This document shows, in pieces, positions 1 to 11,006 of a stretch of DNA of 64,000 nt (positions within the stretch are counted from its first letter, which is position 1; each line of letters opens with the position of its first letter). Below the pieces are notes generated by a model that saw nothing but the letters and a program-made list of their open reading frames with translations, searched no databases and was not told the origin of the DNA. The DNA is from Gracilariopsis chorda (taxonomy: Eukaryota; Rhodophyta; Florideophyceae; Gracilariales; Gracilariaceae), in the NCBI GenBank assembly GCA_003194525.1, contig NBIV01000113.1, positions 124,001 through 188,000 on the forward strand, in the 5' to 3' direction. The translations under genes and the position numbers were made by a program.

Positions 1-1560
1 TTGCAGAGGAACAACTCTTAGAGAAACCAGGTAGATGGGTCTCTCCAGCAGAAACTCGAAAGATGTACTGCGTGGAACATGACCGCAAAACTCGCTGCAT
101 CAAGAAAGGTATCTCTCAGCAGCATGACACGGGAATTTAACCGAGAAGGGTGCATTGAACACTTATCACTAGAAAAACATTCATAGTACACGTCGTGGAC
201 ACCGCATCCCGATATTCTACGGGAGTATTGGTCGAAGATAACTGGATAAAAAGGGCCATCCTGATATTCAGCATTCTAGCCTCCAGAATCCGTTCTCCTG
301 GACCCGGCGTTTGACAGCACGGTATTCCGAGATTATCTTACGGATATGGGAAATGAAACTTTCTCCATCCCTCCACGCAGGCACAATAAGAATTTGCTGG
401 AATCGGAGCACCGAGTTCTCCGTGATACTTTTCTATGGCTGAAGTCGGACACTACCATCAAGTCAGAATGCTTTGCAGCCTTGTTGGTACAGCAAACGAT
501 ACGGATTTCAAATGATTTGTATCGTAGCGACGTCATGTGAGTGCACGAGCCCGCAAAGGGGTACACACTACTGATAGAGCGCGGACGCACACCGAAACGA
601 CTTCCTCAATATTTGCTTCAGGCTCATCAGAAGATCCTAGTGAAGCGCAGACTGACGCTCATTTTGCGTTATAGAGCGGTGAAAGACTTTCCAGTGGCTA
701 TTGGAGACAGGGTGCAAATCGTTATCAAACAGCAGAACAAGAAGAGAGAGAAATAGACGCAACCGAGAACAATCATAGGTTTTGATTCGCACAGCAGAAC
801 GGTAACGGTGCCTGTATAAAAGGAAGAAGGGTGAAGGCCGTGATTAAAGATTTCAGGCCCGCAATAATCTAGAACTAGCTAGCTATGGATAGTATTACGC
901 ATGACCATAATCGTGAGACATCGAAAACCTCCAAATCGAGAACAACACCAATTGATGCGGAATTTAGCAACACAGGACCCGAGGAAACTATCCATGTGCA
1001 GGAGCACGACACTAAAGCTGCAGAAGAGGAAACACCATATCGAGAACCCGAGGGTGGAAAGAGAATCGAATTTTAATGGCGATTGTATGTTGCGTTTCAT
1101 GAACGTACAATATCAAGGAGCAATCCGCGAACCGACAACCACAGCATACAGTACAGCGACTGACAGAAAGAAGCTCTTCGTCTGCAAGAAGAAACGAGGA
1201 AAATATTTGGATGTGGAAGATGCTCGAAAAGGTACTGCAGAGACCACCCAGTCACCAAGTAGAACGACCGCAAGCGAAGTGCAGTTCCCACCGAGACAGA
1301 AACTCCAGAGCATTGAAAATGAAACAATGCATACCTACTACTAAGCGTCTGGGTCATCAGAATTCATGTTACACGAAGCTCAGCGACCATTTGTTACGCA
1401 GAACAAATACAATGGTGTAGAAAACCTATTCAAGCGCATTGTTCGCAAAATACCGATCGCAGAAGTTCTATAAGAAGCCAATTTCATCACGATTCATGTG
1501 TTCTATAAGCTGAAAAATGTGAAGATGAAGCGCTATCTCCCAGTAGAAATCCAGGATATA
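1..1560 (+). pseudogene. copia-1: decayed Ty1/copia polyprotein (integrase to start of RT)
   Basis: Remnant of a Ty1/copia pol gene. Bases 177-324 read as an integrase-core segment (VHVVDTASRYSTGVLVEDN). A frameshift follows, and 346-756 reads PPRRHNKNLLESEHR (residues after the catalytic Glu region) and HEPAKGYTLLIERGR, then the integrase C-terminal segment, with in-frame stops at 538-540 and 754-756. The same frame goes on as TQPRTIIGFDSHSRTVTV. Bases 885-1076 encode a Glu-rich linker, and about 1430-1550 resembles the start of the RVT_2 reverse transcriptase (FITIHVFYKLKNVKMK). The order matches copia-4 at 46.4-49.5 kb, whose corresponding segments support the call. The rest of the RT and any LTRs are not recognisable. 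The element is clearly dead. Confidence 0.7.
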
Positions 1561-2232
1561 ATACTGATATAGAAATGATAACTCATGAGGACATAAGTAT
1601 GCTAAGAGGAGTATAAAGGTTTGATATAGTAAAGATATACTAATCAGAAATTTTGCTTATATTTGGATATTCTCTAGATGTGTGTACGATATGTCATTGA
1701 TAGCGAGTCGGAGGGACTACGAAAGCTTCTGATATAGGTCTGATATATTTTGAAATTTCCGGTATCAGAAACTGTTGCAACTTACCTCAGAAATATATCA
1801 CATCTATATCCTCATCTTACGTGAGAGTCACAGAAATATGGTCTGTAGAAGACCTGTTAGTTCAGGACCCGCGAGTGGTGCGGAGTACTCAGCGTAGTCT
1901 ACCTCCCCAACGTCTGCTATTTCAGGGATAGCTAGTATCCCGGAGTAATTAGCACGTACGCGGTACATATCAGCGTTATTTCAGGGGATTGGAATCCCCA
2001 GAGTAATCGCCTGAGAAGCCAAAGGGTTGTCTTGTGACGGTAGTTCCGTGTTGGGTTATTCTTGTTCTTCTTCTTCCACAAAGTGACGCGTAGCAGCTAA
2101 TCTGCATCTACTCTTATACACCCTCCAGCAAAGTCACAGTCATATATTCGCCCTGCAGTTAAGTCGCAGTTCCTAATTGTAGTACCAATATTCGTGTAAA
2201 GTAGTGTGGACGGTGCAATCTCCAAACTTGCG
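1561..2232. other. AT-rich stretch without recognisable gene
   Basis: No reading frame or family signature is visible apart from the three tandem hairpin units at 1861-2006. It could be the degraded 3' part or LTR of copia-1. No partner LTR was found. Confidence 0.4.
1861..2006. repeat. Three tandem ~59-bp units, each with a different perfect hairpin
   Basis: The frame TTCAGG....GGAGTA occurs at 1861, 1921 and 1979. In each unit the variable middle forms an inverted repeat: CCGC/GCGG (1869-1872 with 1880-1883), GGGAT/ATCCC (1925-1929 with 1937-1941) and GGGGATT/AATCCCC (1984-1990 with 1993-1999). Pairing is kept while the paired bases differ between units, which suggests a conserved RNA or DNA fold. 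Function unknown; it may belong to an LTR or leader. Confidence 0.6.
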
Positions 2233-2565
2233 TTATTCGGTGCTCTGCAGTACCTCAAAGCACGCAAATGCATCATATATGTCGCGCGTATGTCTGTTCG
2301 GCGACAATATCATTTTGCAGAGATTTGTTCCGTGAAACAGAGCAGCAGGCTGAAGTAAATGGCTTCCAGTAACGGCAGTGAAATTGTTTGGAAATCTTTT
2401 AAGAAGCCGCTCTTGATCATGCAGCTGCGCATGTGAAGTGGCAACGACAGGGTTCAAAAAGGACAAAATCTCACTGCCACACCTTCGTACGTTGTGGTAC
2501 ACGCACCGAACTTGGATAATGACTGTTGATTCTAAAAATAGCAGCTCTGAACTGGCATAGGGCAA
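2233..2565 (-). CDS. Unrecognised 110-codon open frame
   Basis: An uninterrupted minus-strand frame of 110 codons from an ATG. It contains no motif I recognise, no signal peptide and no membrane segment. A second open frame of 73 codons lies just upstream on the same strand (2582-2803). Together they may be a worn fragment of a larger minus-strand gene, or chance. I do not assign a function. Confidence 0.15.
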   Translation of the reverse strand: MPYASSELLFLESTVIIQVRCVYHNVRRCGSEILSFLNPVVATSHAQLHDQERLLKRFPNNFTAVTGSHLLQPAALFHGTNLCKMILSPNRHTRDIYDAFACFEVLQSTE

Positions 2566-2803
2566 GCGTTTGGATTGAATCTTAGCTAAATAGATGCGTA
2601 TAGTCCATTTGCGGTTTCAAAGCTGTTTTGTTAGGCTTCGTAAGTTGATGGGAAGAGTTTAGGGCCTCTTGAAGATGTGTGTGCAAAGTGTCAGCGGAAA
2701 AGAGGGAGTGCCAAATTTGTGCTGAGTTTTGTCCCTTTCTCTGTCTGAGAACGGGTGGAATCGGACAAGTCGGAACGTTCCAAATCGAAAGAGGCCTGTA
2801 CAT

Positions 2804-3384
2804 ACGACGTTTCTATGCCAAGCGAAAGGGTACGAAAGTAAGCAAATAAGTTCTTCACAGGCTTAAAAATTGTGGTGGCACTGGCATAGTTCGTTTTTCC
2901 TATTTTTAGTAAGCTTGATGTGTTTTGCTGCGGTGCTACAGAGATCTACGAAGGACCCCAAATTGTGGTCCACAGTGTGAGCCCTGAAGATTGAACTGTC
3001 CGCGTGATGAGTTTGCAGGTCTCCTAGCTCTACTTATACTGGTGTCCCGCAGTCGCCAGTAGTATTGTACTGTTCACAGTGCGTGAGCATCTGGTTGCCT
3101 TTTGCAGACAACGCGTGGGTATATGTGCTGTGAGGGTGTGCTAACAATGTGCACTGCAACGTGAACAAATAAAAGCAATGCCGCTCGACGGCAGTGCCAA
3201 TGCATCGTCGAGGGCACACAGGCCGAGCCGTCCGATCCATCCCACTTACCCATGGCACTCCAGATGGTGTCATTGTTGAAACAGTTCAGCAATGATGTCA
3301 TAATGGGAATAGATGACACGTACACAAATGTAACAGCAATGATGAACTTTGCAATGCGGATGTACGTTCACCTAATCGCATACT
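2804..3384. other. No supported gene
   Basis: Only short overlapping frames on both strands. A 7-bp inverted repeat (CTCGACG/CGTCGAG) near 3185-3215 is the only structure noticed. This sequence is the left flank of the piggyBac-type element. Confidence 0.4.
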
Positions 3385-3431
3385 CTAGTGTCTATCGGAC
3401 CGGTGCGCTGACCTCATATGAGGTCAGCGCA
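3385..3431 (+). repeat. Left terminal inverted repeat with 28-bp perfect palindrome
   Basis: CTAGTGTCTATC, then GGACCGG, then a perfect palindrome at 3404-3431 centred on CATATG (core TGACCTCATATGAGGTCA). It pairs with the right end at 6184-6219. Palindromes of this kind suggest binding of a dimeric protein, plausibly the transposase (inference). Confidence 0.75.
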
Positions 3432-3548
3432 AGGGCACGCAAAATTAAAAAAAAAAATTGAAATCTGATCCACATGGCCCCACATTTCAAATTTTGAACT
3501 TGAAACATGGCCAACCGGGTGGTCTTTCAACTATAAGTACTTGTAGAA

Positions 3549-3625
3549 GACGACCACTGAGCCATAACAGCAGCTCAGTGGTCGTCAGGTCACATGCGAG
3601 CAACAAAACATGAGTTCGAACGTCA
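3549..3625 (+). other. 14-bp perfect hairpin plus tRNA-like A/B boxes
   Basis: Arms 3549-3562 and 3573-3586 are exact reverse complements around a 10-nt loop. The right arm contains AGCTCAGTGGT (3572-3582), close to a tRNA A box, and AGTTCGAACGT (3613-3623) resembles a B box. The sequence cannot be folded into a normal tRNA, so at best it is a tRNA-derived SINE head inside the transposon. Confidence 0.35.
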
Positions 3626-3953
3626 CTGAGTTTCATAAAACTCCAAAACTCCTTCGGGAGCTCGACTAATTCTAAATATCTTTAAACTCTCAGAACGTTT
3701 ATAACACCCACTTGAACAGCAGAAAGAATACGGTGACATCTGTTAAAGGGGCAGTTTCGTAATAGAGTTTAAATAATCTAGCAAGTCTAAATAACGCGGA
3801 TTGAATTAGTAGGGGGCCAAAGGTAAAATGAACTTATTGTAAACTTTTGCATTCAAACATAGATTTTTAATATAAAAAACGAAGGTTGACAAGGTTGTGG
3901 ACATCTTCGTCAGCTTCTGAACTTCATTATACCGTGACACTCTTCAATGTGTT

Positions 3954-6011
3954 TCATAAAACAATCTCTATTAGTACCAGTGTGACATAAAACACTTCTT
4001 TTTCCTTTCTGATATAGCAGCCAGAACATAAAAACTTGGAATTTGTATTACCTTTGCAGAAACTGCATCGTCCTTGATATAAATCTTTTGTAATCTTGCC
4101 ATCCTTGTTTTTTCTCCTTCTATTCGTCTGCATTAACTGCAAGCCAGTGCCTGCAAACATTGGCTTCTCATGATCATTTTCACATTCTTTCTCATCTCTG
4201 CTCATTAGACCTGTAGTATCCCATGTATTCTCAATTAGTTCATCAGCCATTTGGCAATAGAAGTGGTGCGGACTTTTCACGTTTCGGGTTCCATTTGCGG
4301 CTTTGTACAACTTCCAGGCGTCCACAATACAAATCGATTAAAGAGAGAAGTTCAATCGAAATGATCACTCTTTCACTTCAATTTTCTTCTCCAGATTCAG
4401 ATCATCTTGTCTGCATCTGTTATGGCGATCGACCATTGAACAGTTTTTGTAATACTCTTCACACACTTCGGGAATTGCGACCTCCATTTCCACTTTCTTA
4501 GCATTATTTCCCTCCTATCTCCACCTTTCTCGAATAATAGGACAGCCAGGACTAACCGTGCCAGAGGTTGATACGAAATACCTTCTTTCGCTGTCCATCC
4601 ACATTACAGCCATTATATCATTATTGATAATGCTTCCTTTCGATAGCATAGATACAAAATCTCCCCTGTCTGATAAAGTATTTTCGGAGAGATGTGTCAT
4701 GGGATATTCACGAGTAGCATTTTTGACAACTCCAGTAAACCTTAAACCTTTTTCCAGTAATGCTTTCGCTGTATTGAAAGACGCAAAAAAGGAATCCGCA
4801 CATACCAACCTTTCTGATCCAAACCATGGTTGCACTAAGCGACGTAAGACTGCCGTTCCATGGGCGTTATCAGAATCAAAAACTTGTTCCGGAATATTTG
4901 CACCAATATTGAGCTCAATGTTCAGCATTATGCCACTTCGTGCACAACATACGGCCTTCATTTCAAGACCATTTTCCGGCTTTCTGTCTAATGCCGTATA
5001 GTGCGGAAGCCCGACATCAATCCAATTACCGCCTAATCCGTACCATCGTGACATTCCTTCGCCAACACATAAGGCATGTGATGGCGTGACAAAAGACCGA
5101 CGATGGTCATTGATTGCCTTCACGAAATCTGTTACGAAACACCAACGCGCGATTCCCTGCTCTTCAGTCACACCATTTCCGATGAAGCATATTCAACTTC
5201 TAAGCATTTCGAATCTGTTCCGTGACATCGCAAGACCAATATTTGGCTGAGGAATAAACTTAGAAAAAGGCTCGAGGCTCCAAAGATCCCGTCTGTTAGA
5301 GAACTCAATGCGAGTCATGAGGATAAGAATTCCAAAGAATTTGAGCAATTCTCCCCCTGAAGTCCTCCGAACGTCTTTGCTTTTAACCCAACATTTGTTC
5401 TGTTCACTATGAACTGCAAATGCTGCATAGGGAACATCCAAAGAAAGAAATCTAATGCACTCATGTTTGGAGGAACGTGACGCGGTGAGATAAAATCTCC
5501 AGCTGGGCCAACCACTTTCCACTGATGCATTTGCATACAACCATTCCAGAGGACTCAACGTCGTACAGGTTTCCCACACACGACCATGAATCACAGTTGA
5601 TTGGATAGGTGCATTTTCGCTTAATGAACTTGTTTGCGGTTGCAAAACTTGCATCTGAGATGGTGTCACAAGAGCATCTTCCTCGATATTTTGCGTATTA
5701 ATGGGTTTAACCTCGGTAATAGGCTCTTCTGCAGCATTCACGGCTTCGTCAACACTGGTACCTAGCTTGACACTAGATAGAGCAAGAGCTACTTCTTTTT
5801 CTCGGTTCGGTAGACTAAATTTCACAGTCAGAAACGTAAGATTTCGATTGTTGATCTTACGAATGTCAACATTGAGGAAAGAACCGTGTACCGTTGTTGA
5901 CTTCCATAGAGATTCGTGATAAAGTTTGCATTCAGCGTCATTTGTAACCAGACGAGCACGGCTGTTGACAGTTGTTCCAACAGTTCTGCGAAGATCTGTT
6001 GACGGGGCCAT
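3954..6011 (-). pseudogene. piggyBac-like transposase (DDE_Tnp_1_7), inactivated
   Basis: Starting at the ATG ending at 6011, one single minus frame runs the whole length: N-terminal region, DDE domain, and a C-terminal Cys cluster (CSFCKGN...CSGC) near 4010-4065. Family hallmarks are RWYGLGGNW, ALDRKPENGLEMK, ERLVCADSFFAS, FTGVVKNATREYPM and VDRHNRCRQDDL. It is broken by in-frame stops only: TGA at 5193-5195, TAG at 4515-4517, a TGA near 4370 (where the family has Trp) and a TAA near 4344. No frameshift is needed. The first catalytic Asp of the family (V-D-E-S) reads V-G-E-G near 5062. The protein is therefore dead both by stops and by active-site loss. Confidence 0.85.
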
Positions 6012-6183
6012 TGTGTACGAATGTTGTTGACAATAGTGCTTGATGTGACAGCTACGACTGTTGGTGATGTGTTGTGGACATGTTTCAGCGCTGCCGGCGT
6101 AGAAGAACTGATGAGAAGATCAAAGCGAAAAAGTTTTTGGAAAAGTTTTAAGGTTTTGATAAAGTTCTAGAGTAATTAAAATT

Positions 6184-6219
6184 GACCTCATATGAGGTCG
6201 CTGGTCAGATAGACACTAG
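6184..6219 (-). repeat. Right terminal inverted repeat of the piggyBac-type element
   Basis: Contains the 16-bp palindrome GACCTCATATGAGGTC (6184-6199) and ends GATAGACACTAG at 6219, the reverse complement of the left end. Between palindrome and tip it is shorter than the left copy by a few bases. Confidence 0.75.
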
Positions 6220-6480
6220 GCATAGAGCGCTACTGCCCTTTCGAGTAAGCCCTTGCTTCCGCTTGTAAGGACCAGGCCCACTCCGTCTCAATGAACGAAT
6301 GAAAGGGGACCACCTTCATCACTGTATATATCATTGTCACTTTGTCTGGTAGTCGAATTGAAGTCCTACTTGGCAAGTGACTCCATACGATATCCCTCAC
6401 TCCGCTCGCACTAAAAGCGACGTTCGCGAATCTAATCTCTAAAAGTGCTTGCATCAAAAGCTGTACCTTTCTTTTGTATC
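6220..6480. other. Leader region before copia-2
   Basis: No gene. It probably holds the degraded 5' LTR and leader of copia-2. No matching LTR partner could be found because the 3' half of that element is absent. Confidence 0.35.
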
Positions 6481-8515
6481 ATGGAAAAAGCAGAAGAACC
6501 GCTTGGAGACTCAACACCTACAGTCTCTGCTTCACAACCCACCAACCATCCTACTCCTGTTCAAGCTCCTAACTATTATGAAAATGGTCTTCCTGACAAT
6601 GTACCAGAGATGTTACGTTGTTGTCCATCAACTACTCCGTCTACTTCCACTGAAGCAGAACTTTTAAACGGGGTTTGAGAAGCATTGCAACGCTGTGGTA
6701 AATCAGTTACCAGAACGCAACTTATCGAGACAATCGAACAAGACTTCTACTCTGAGTTGCTTGCGCCACCTGATATCGTCAAGCGATCTAACCTCCACCG
6801 TGCATTGATAACAAAAATCTCTGAGCTTGGCGTAGCAATACCTCAATTCACCGCAGGGCACCGCAAGTCTAATGCAATGCGTATTGCTAACATAATTTGG
6901 AGCGGTCCGGACTACCAGCATGAACGTGATGTCGTAGAATGAACGAGATGTCGTAGAACATATTATTGTGTACAGGCTTACGCCAGACCTCACCAAGGCC
7001 ATCAATCTCCCAGCATCGATGGTTAACGCTAATTCTTCAGGCCACCCCCCTGCGCCCACGCACCAGTTCTCAACTCCAGCCCCTTAGTCTGGCACCAGGA
7101 CTCCTTAAGGTACAACACAACCAAATAATCCAACTGAAGCAGTCAGCTCCACATATCCCAGTTAACACCCGTCTGCCACATCATCCAGAAATGAGATCAC
7201 GCCGAGCTATTTCAAAGATGTGCAGCGCTCTTCAGTCTCATTCAGCTCTAAGCAGAGCCCCAGGCTCTCACTATATCGCATATGGGAACTCCTTCCCATT
7301 ACTCTGATAGTCTCCCTTTTCGTCGGCAGGGCAATCCGCACTTTACAGTCCCAGCACAATCCGTACAGGAATTCAGCAGTGTATCTCATCCCAGAGCATC
7401 TCCCACCAGCCAGAAGTCAATAAATCCCAGCCAAAATTCGGACAGTCGGAAAAAGCTAAGTTTGACCGCATTGTAAAACTGAGCAATGCTTTTGCCTCTG
7501 CCGTTCGTGAGGAAAAGCAAAAATAAAGCGGCCATATCGAGGGCTCATGTCCTTAGAAACTAACCAATTTTTGAATGCTTATTAGACCTGTATCATGTGG
7601 AGAAAGAAGAAGCTGTAAAGCTACTAAGCACAATGTTCACTGGGGACGCCCACGTGTTTTATCAGGACCACATCAAAGGAAAGATCAATGACCACGACCA
7701 AGCCGTGGCAGCTATTAAGGCTCGATGCCATGGAGAGACGACCCAGGAAGGCATTGTATCTACGTTGGAATCTCTGCGTTTTGAGTATTTGGTCTTGTAA
7801 GGTAAATCCCCAATGACATCTTTGCTGCCCTTTGCTGTCGTATCGAAGACTTCTTTCTTCGAACTCCACCTGATTTCAACACGGATACAATAAGTTACGC
7901 GTTATAACACGTGCTGTTATGGATCAATCATGGACGACTCAGACGTTGTATCGCTCCAAGTCCGAACTTTCGGATTACTCATCATTGGCATCCGCTCTTG
8001 CTTCTGTGCTGCAAAAGCATCTTGAGGTCTCTCGCCGCAAAGAAACCATTAAAGCACCTGAGAAACAGGATGCCTTTCATTCTAATCCGCGCTATGGGTG
8101 TCCAAGTGTATATCGTGCCCGCACTGGTCAGATCAAAACTGCTCCCCACTCTCGTCACTCTCACTCTAACCACGCCACCCATCATCACAATTGTCAGCGT
8201 GCTGCATCGTATAATGGTTCTTTCCGCTGTCATCTCTGTGGCTCGCCGAATCATTTCATACGGGATTGTCCTCTTCGGAAGCGCAACCATGAATTCATCT
8301 GGTCTCTGTACCATCTGCAAGGTCAGAGTAATACGGCTCATCGTCGTCGTAGCATCCTTTATCTAATTGAAGACGCCATGCAGATACTTCAACTCAGTGA
8401 CATAAGCGAGGAGGAGTTAGCCCAGTTGAATCTCACCACAGCGGATACACCCTCTACTTCTACACCGGCATTGTTAACAGAACCCGATCCCATCAACGAG
8501 AACACCATAATCTAA
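6481..8515 (+). pseudogene. copia-2 gag region with CCHC zinc knuckle, decayed
   Basis: Starts at an ATG (MEKAEEPLGDST). The frame has an in-frame TGA at 6676-6678 and continues with a gag-like helical segment (KSVTRTQLIETIEQDFYSELL). The frame is then lost several times. A capsid-like piece (EEAVKLLSTMFTGDAHVFYQDHI) is at 7597-7800, and 7919-8515 carries a nucleocapsid zinc knuckle, CHLCGSPNHFIRDC (C-x2-C-x4-H-x4-C), at about 8229-8270. At least two frameshifts separate these parts. The zinc knuckle followed by a protease-integrase region gives the retroelement call. Confidence 0.7.
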
Positions 8516-8869
8516 TCACCAAGTGATCCACTTGGTGGAGATAACTCTGTTCATATCATGCAATTTCATGCATTGGAACAAGCGGCGATCACGCATGCTG
8601 CCAATAATAACAAGGAACCCGAAGATGTGGGTTTTTATACGGGAGCCAAGTTGGCCGATTGCCTCCCTCCACTAAGCCCCCCAGTCCCGGAACAGCAACC
8701 TCCTCTTACTCTTCCTCCCGCTCTACCTCCCCCGACCTACCAAATGTTCTGCCCTTCAAACTGAATCCGAGAACTCGAAAAACCCTTCTTCAACTAATCT
8801 GGTCAGGCATATCTCTTGGTAAGTCTAAACTTACAATCATCCATGCCGTCCGTCTTTATCTGAAACGCC

Positions 8870-10720
8870 GTGTACCCGTTGCCTCAGTATCAAAAAAATA
8901 TCCCGGAGGTCTATATCACTGGTCAGCAATCCGATCGGCATTTGTCCTTTCTCGGCGCCTGTATCGATTTAGAAGCTTTCCGTAGCGTAATCCGACAGCG
9001 GCAGCTCAAGCTCTTGGCCGCCGAATTCAACCGTGATATTCCATTGCAAGAGACCGGATGCTGTTCAAGTTTGGAGATGGCCCTCAAAGGAGCATTGGTA
9101 CGACTGATCTCTCATTCCCAACGCCCAATAAAGGTTCTATATGCATCCCAACACATGTCGTCGCCGCTAATGTTCTCTTGTTGCTCGGATTGGATGTATG
9201 TATGCGCTACCACCTAGTTCTCGACATTCATACTGCGTCCGTGCATAGCAAACTTGATGGTTGGACTGAGTCCCTTCATCTGCAAACATGGAAACCTTTC
9301 TTCGACATGGGATCTCAACGATCTTCGCGTTTACTCTTCCCACATTGCGTATGCCACTTCTACGGGCGTAGAAGTGGCATATGCAATGTGGGAAGATGAA
9401 ATGCCCCCTTTCACTCTACCTGAACCCCGGAAGCTGCATTATGACTTCTTCCACCCATCAGCTAAGAAATATTATAACCTGGTTCGTCGTGCACAACAGC
9501 AGAAGCTTTCTTCCCATACCCTTTCCGTGTTACACGACATTTCTCTTGCCTGTGCTACACGCACTCGCTTCTCTTCCAGACCTCTTCGTTTTAAAGTTGT
9601 TCTTCCTAAGAACGCGATTGTCTTAAATCATGAAGTGGCTCTCGACCTGTTGTGGTTTGAAGGTAAACCCATTTTGGATGTTGTGGACCTCGGCACAGGT
9701 TTTTCTAAAGCCATTTTTCTTCAGGGCCAATCTGTCTCTGATATTTGGACTGCATTCACTCTCTGCTGGTCTACGACATATTGTGATCATCCCAACAGCA
9801 TGCGCACTGACTCTAGATCCATTTCTACTTCCCAACGGTGGCACTTGCTCACCAGTGAACATGGCATCATCCTAAAAGTAAGTGGAGAGGAATGTTATAA
9901 TTATTTGGGGATTGGTGAACGCCACCACTCTCCTTTACGCCGACTGTACCAACACATTCGTCATGATGCCCCGGAATTGTCCCCTCCTCTTGTTCTCCGC
10001 CTCGCAACCAAGGCCATAAACGATACTGTTGGTCCTCAAGGTTTTATACCCTCCCTTTTAGTTTTTGGTTCGCTTCCACGCTTCCCAGCAGTGAAATCTA
10101 CGCTCCCCGATCAGTCCAACCGTCTTCGCGCTCTCGAGTCAGCTCAAACCGAGTATGCCTCCATCGTTGCTCGCCTTTGCGCGCAACAGCCTTTTTGATC
10201 TCGTTTGCCGCCTGTCTCCAACTATTTGTTTTGCCCCAGGTGGACTGGTTGACGTCTACTGGGAAGGAAATAAAAAATTATCGGCCCATTACGGATTATC
10301 CGTGTAGATGGCAAAGAGATTTATGTCAAACATAATAATCTACTTGTCCACTACATCATCTCCCAAGCTGTACCGTCATCTATTTTTACTGACCATCACG
10401 CTACCACTGTTCCTCGTCAGCAACTATCTGGTTTCCGACCGGCATATCCGCCTTGCTCTCTGGCCCCTTCTAAGGCACCTCACACCCCCGCCGTTCTCAT
10501 CACTGAATTTATTCTCTTTAATGACCCCCGTAATGCCGACCCTATATTCCACTCAGCGAAAAGGAAAGCAATTGAAGGATTGATTCGCAAAGGAACTTGA
10601 AAAGTAGTATGTCAAGAGGAAGCACCAGAGGATGCAAATATTATCGGTGGTCGTTTTGTGCTCGCTATAAAGGACGCTGAGACTAATGATCCCCTTTACA
10701 AGGTGTATTTTGTTCATGTA
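8870..10720 (+). pseudogene. copia-2 protease, integrase and start of RT, truncated
   Basis: Protease-like IDLEAFRSVI (family D-T-G-A changed to D-L-E-A) at about 8965-8995. It is followed by FKFGDG..SIGTTDL and THVVAANVLLLLGLDV in another frame. Integrase at 9254-10198: KLHYDFFHPSAKKYYNLVRRA, LDLLWFEGKPILDVVDLGTGFSKAIFL (first Asp), MRTDSRS (second Asp), GERHHSPLRR (Glu). Then VPRQQLSGFRP, and AKRKAIEGLIRKGT with IIGGRFVLAIKD, the start of the RVT_2 domain, near 10550-10700. All later RT and RNase H sequence is missing; the element stops where unrelated sequence begins at about 10725. It belongs to the copia lineage widespread in fungi and algae (recalled, not searched). Confidence 0.75.
9335..9396. 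repeat. 62-nt near-perfect hairpin inside copia-2
   Basis: Arms 9335-9364 and 9367-9396 are 30 bp each with one mismatch (a G/T wobble as RNA) and a two-base loop. It falls between the protease and integrase codons and adds about 20-25 codons absent from related elements as I recall them. That suggests an insertion by inverted duplication or a tiny foldback element that left the frame open. Confidence 0.8.
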
Positions 10721-10724
10721 CATT

Positions 10725-11006
10725 ACCTATACGAGACTTCAAGAACAGAAACGCAGAGCTCACATTTGACATCGTGAACGATGACTCTCCACTAACAGTC
10801 AGAATTCACTTCAAGCAATACAGAACGACAATCTTCATAAGCGAACCGCCTACCCTCACAGTGAAGAGACCTACAAATGTTTCAGAAAGACAGTTCGACA
10901 TATATCTCACTGGAGAATCCTCATTAGATAGAAGGTCCAGAATCGCCATTACACGTTCCGTCAGAGCCTTCATTAATACCAACGCAGGTATACTAAGGCT
11001 AAAAAC
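10725..11006 (+). other. Orphan open-frame fragment between copia-2 and gypsy-A
   Basis: An open frame of unknown identity (NRNAELTFDIVNDDSPLTVR...) runs up to the gypsy-A 5' LTR, which interrupts it at 11007. I found no continuation beyond the 3' LTR at 27664. It could be a piece of a host gene or another element. Confidence 0.3.

Larger units (their letters stand above)
3385..6219 (-). mobile_element. piggyBac-type DNA transposon with palindromic terminal repeats
   Basis: A 2.8-kb element bounded by matching inverted ends: CTAGTGTCTATC at 3385 and its reverse complement ending at 6219, each followed inward by ACC and then the palindrome TGACCTCATATGAGGTC. The transposase lies on the minus strand between them. 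CTAG itself occurs at both outer edges, so the true ends may be TGTCTATC with a duplicated CTAG. A 5-base GCATA also occurs at 3378-3382 and 6220-6224 but leaves two unexplained bases on the left. Known piggyBac elements use TTAA, so the target site here is unusual or the ends are misjudged. Confidence 0.7.

Noticed and set aside
3572..3625. A functional tRNA gene
   Set aside because: No acceptor stem or cloverleaf can be formed around the A/B-like boxes.
3445..6179. TTAA tetramers near each end as piggyBac target duplications
   Set aside because: They lie inside the matching terminal repeats, so they cannot flank the element.
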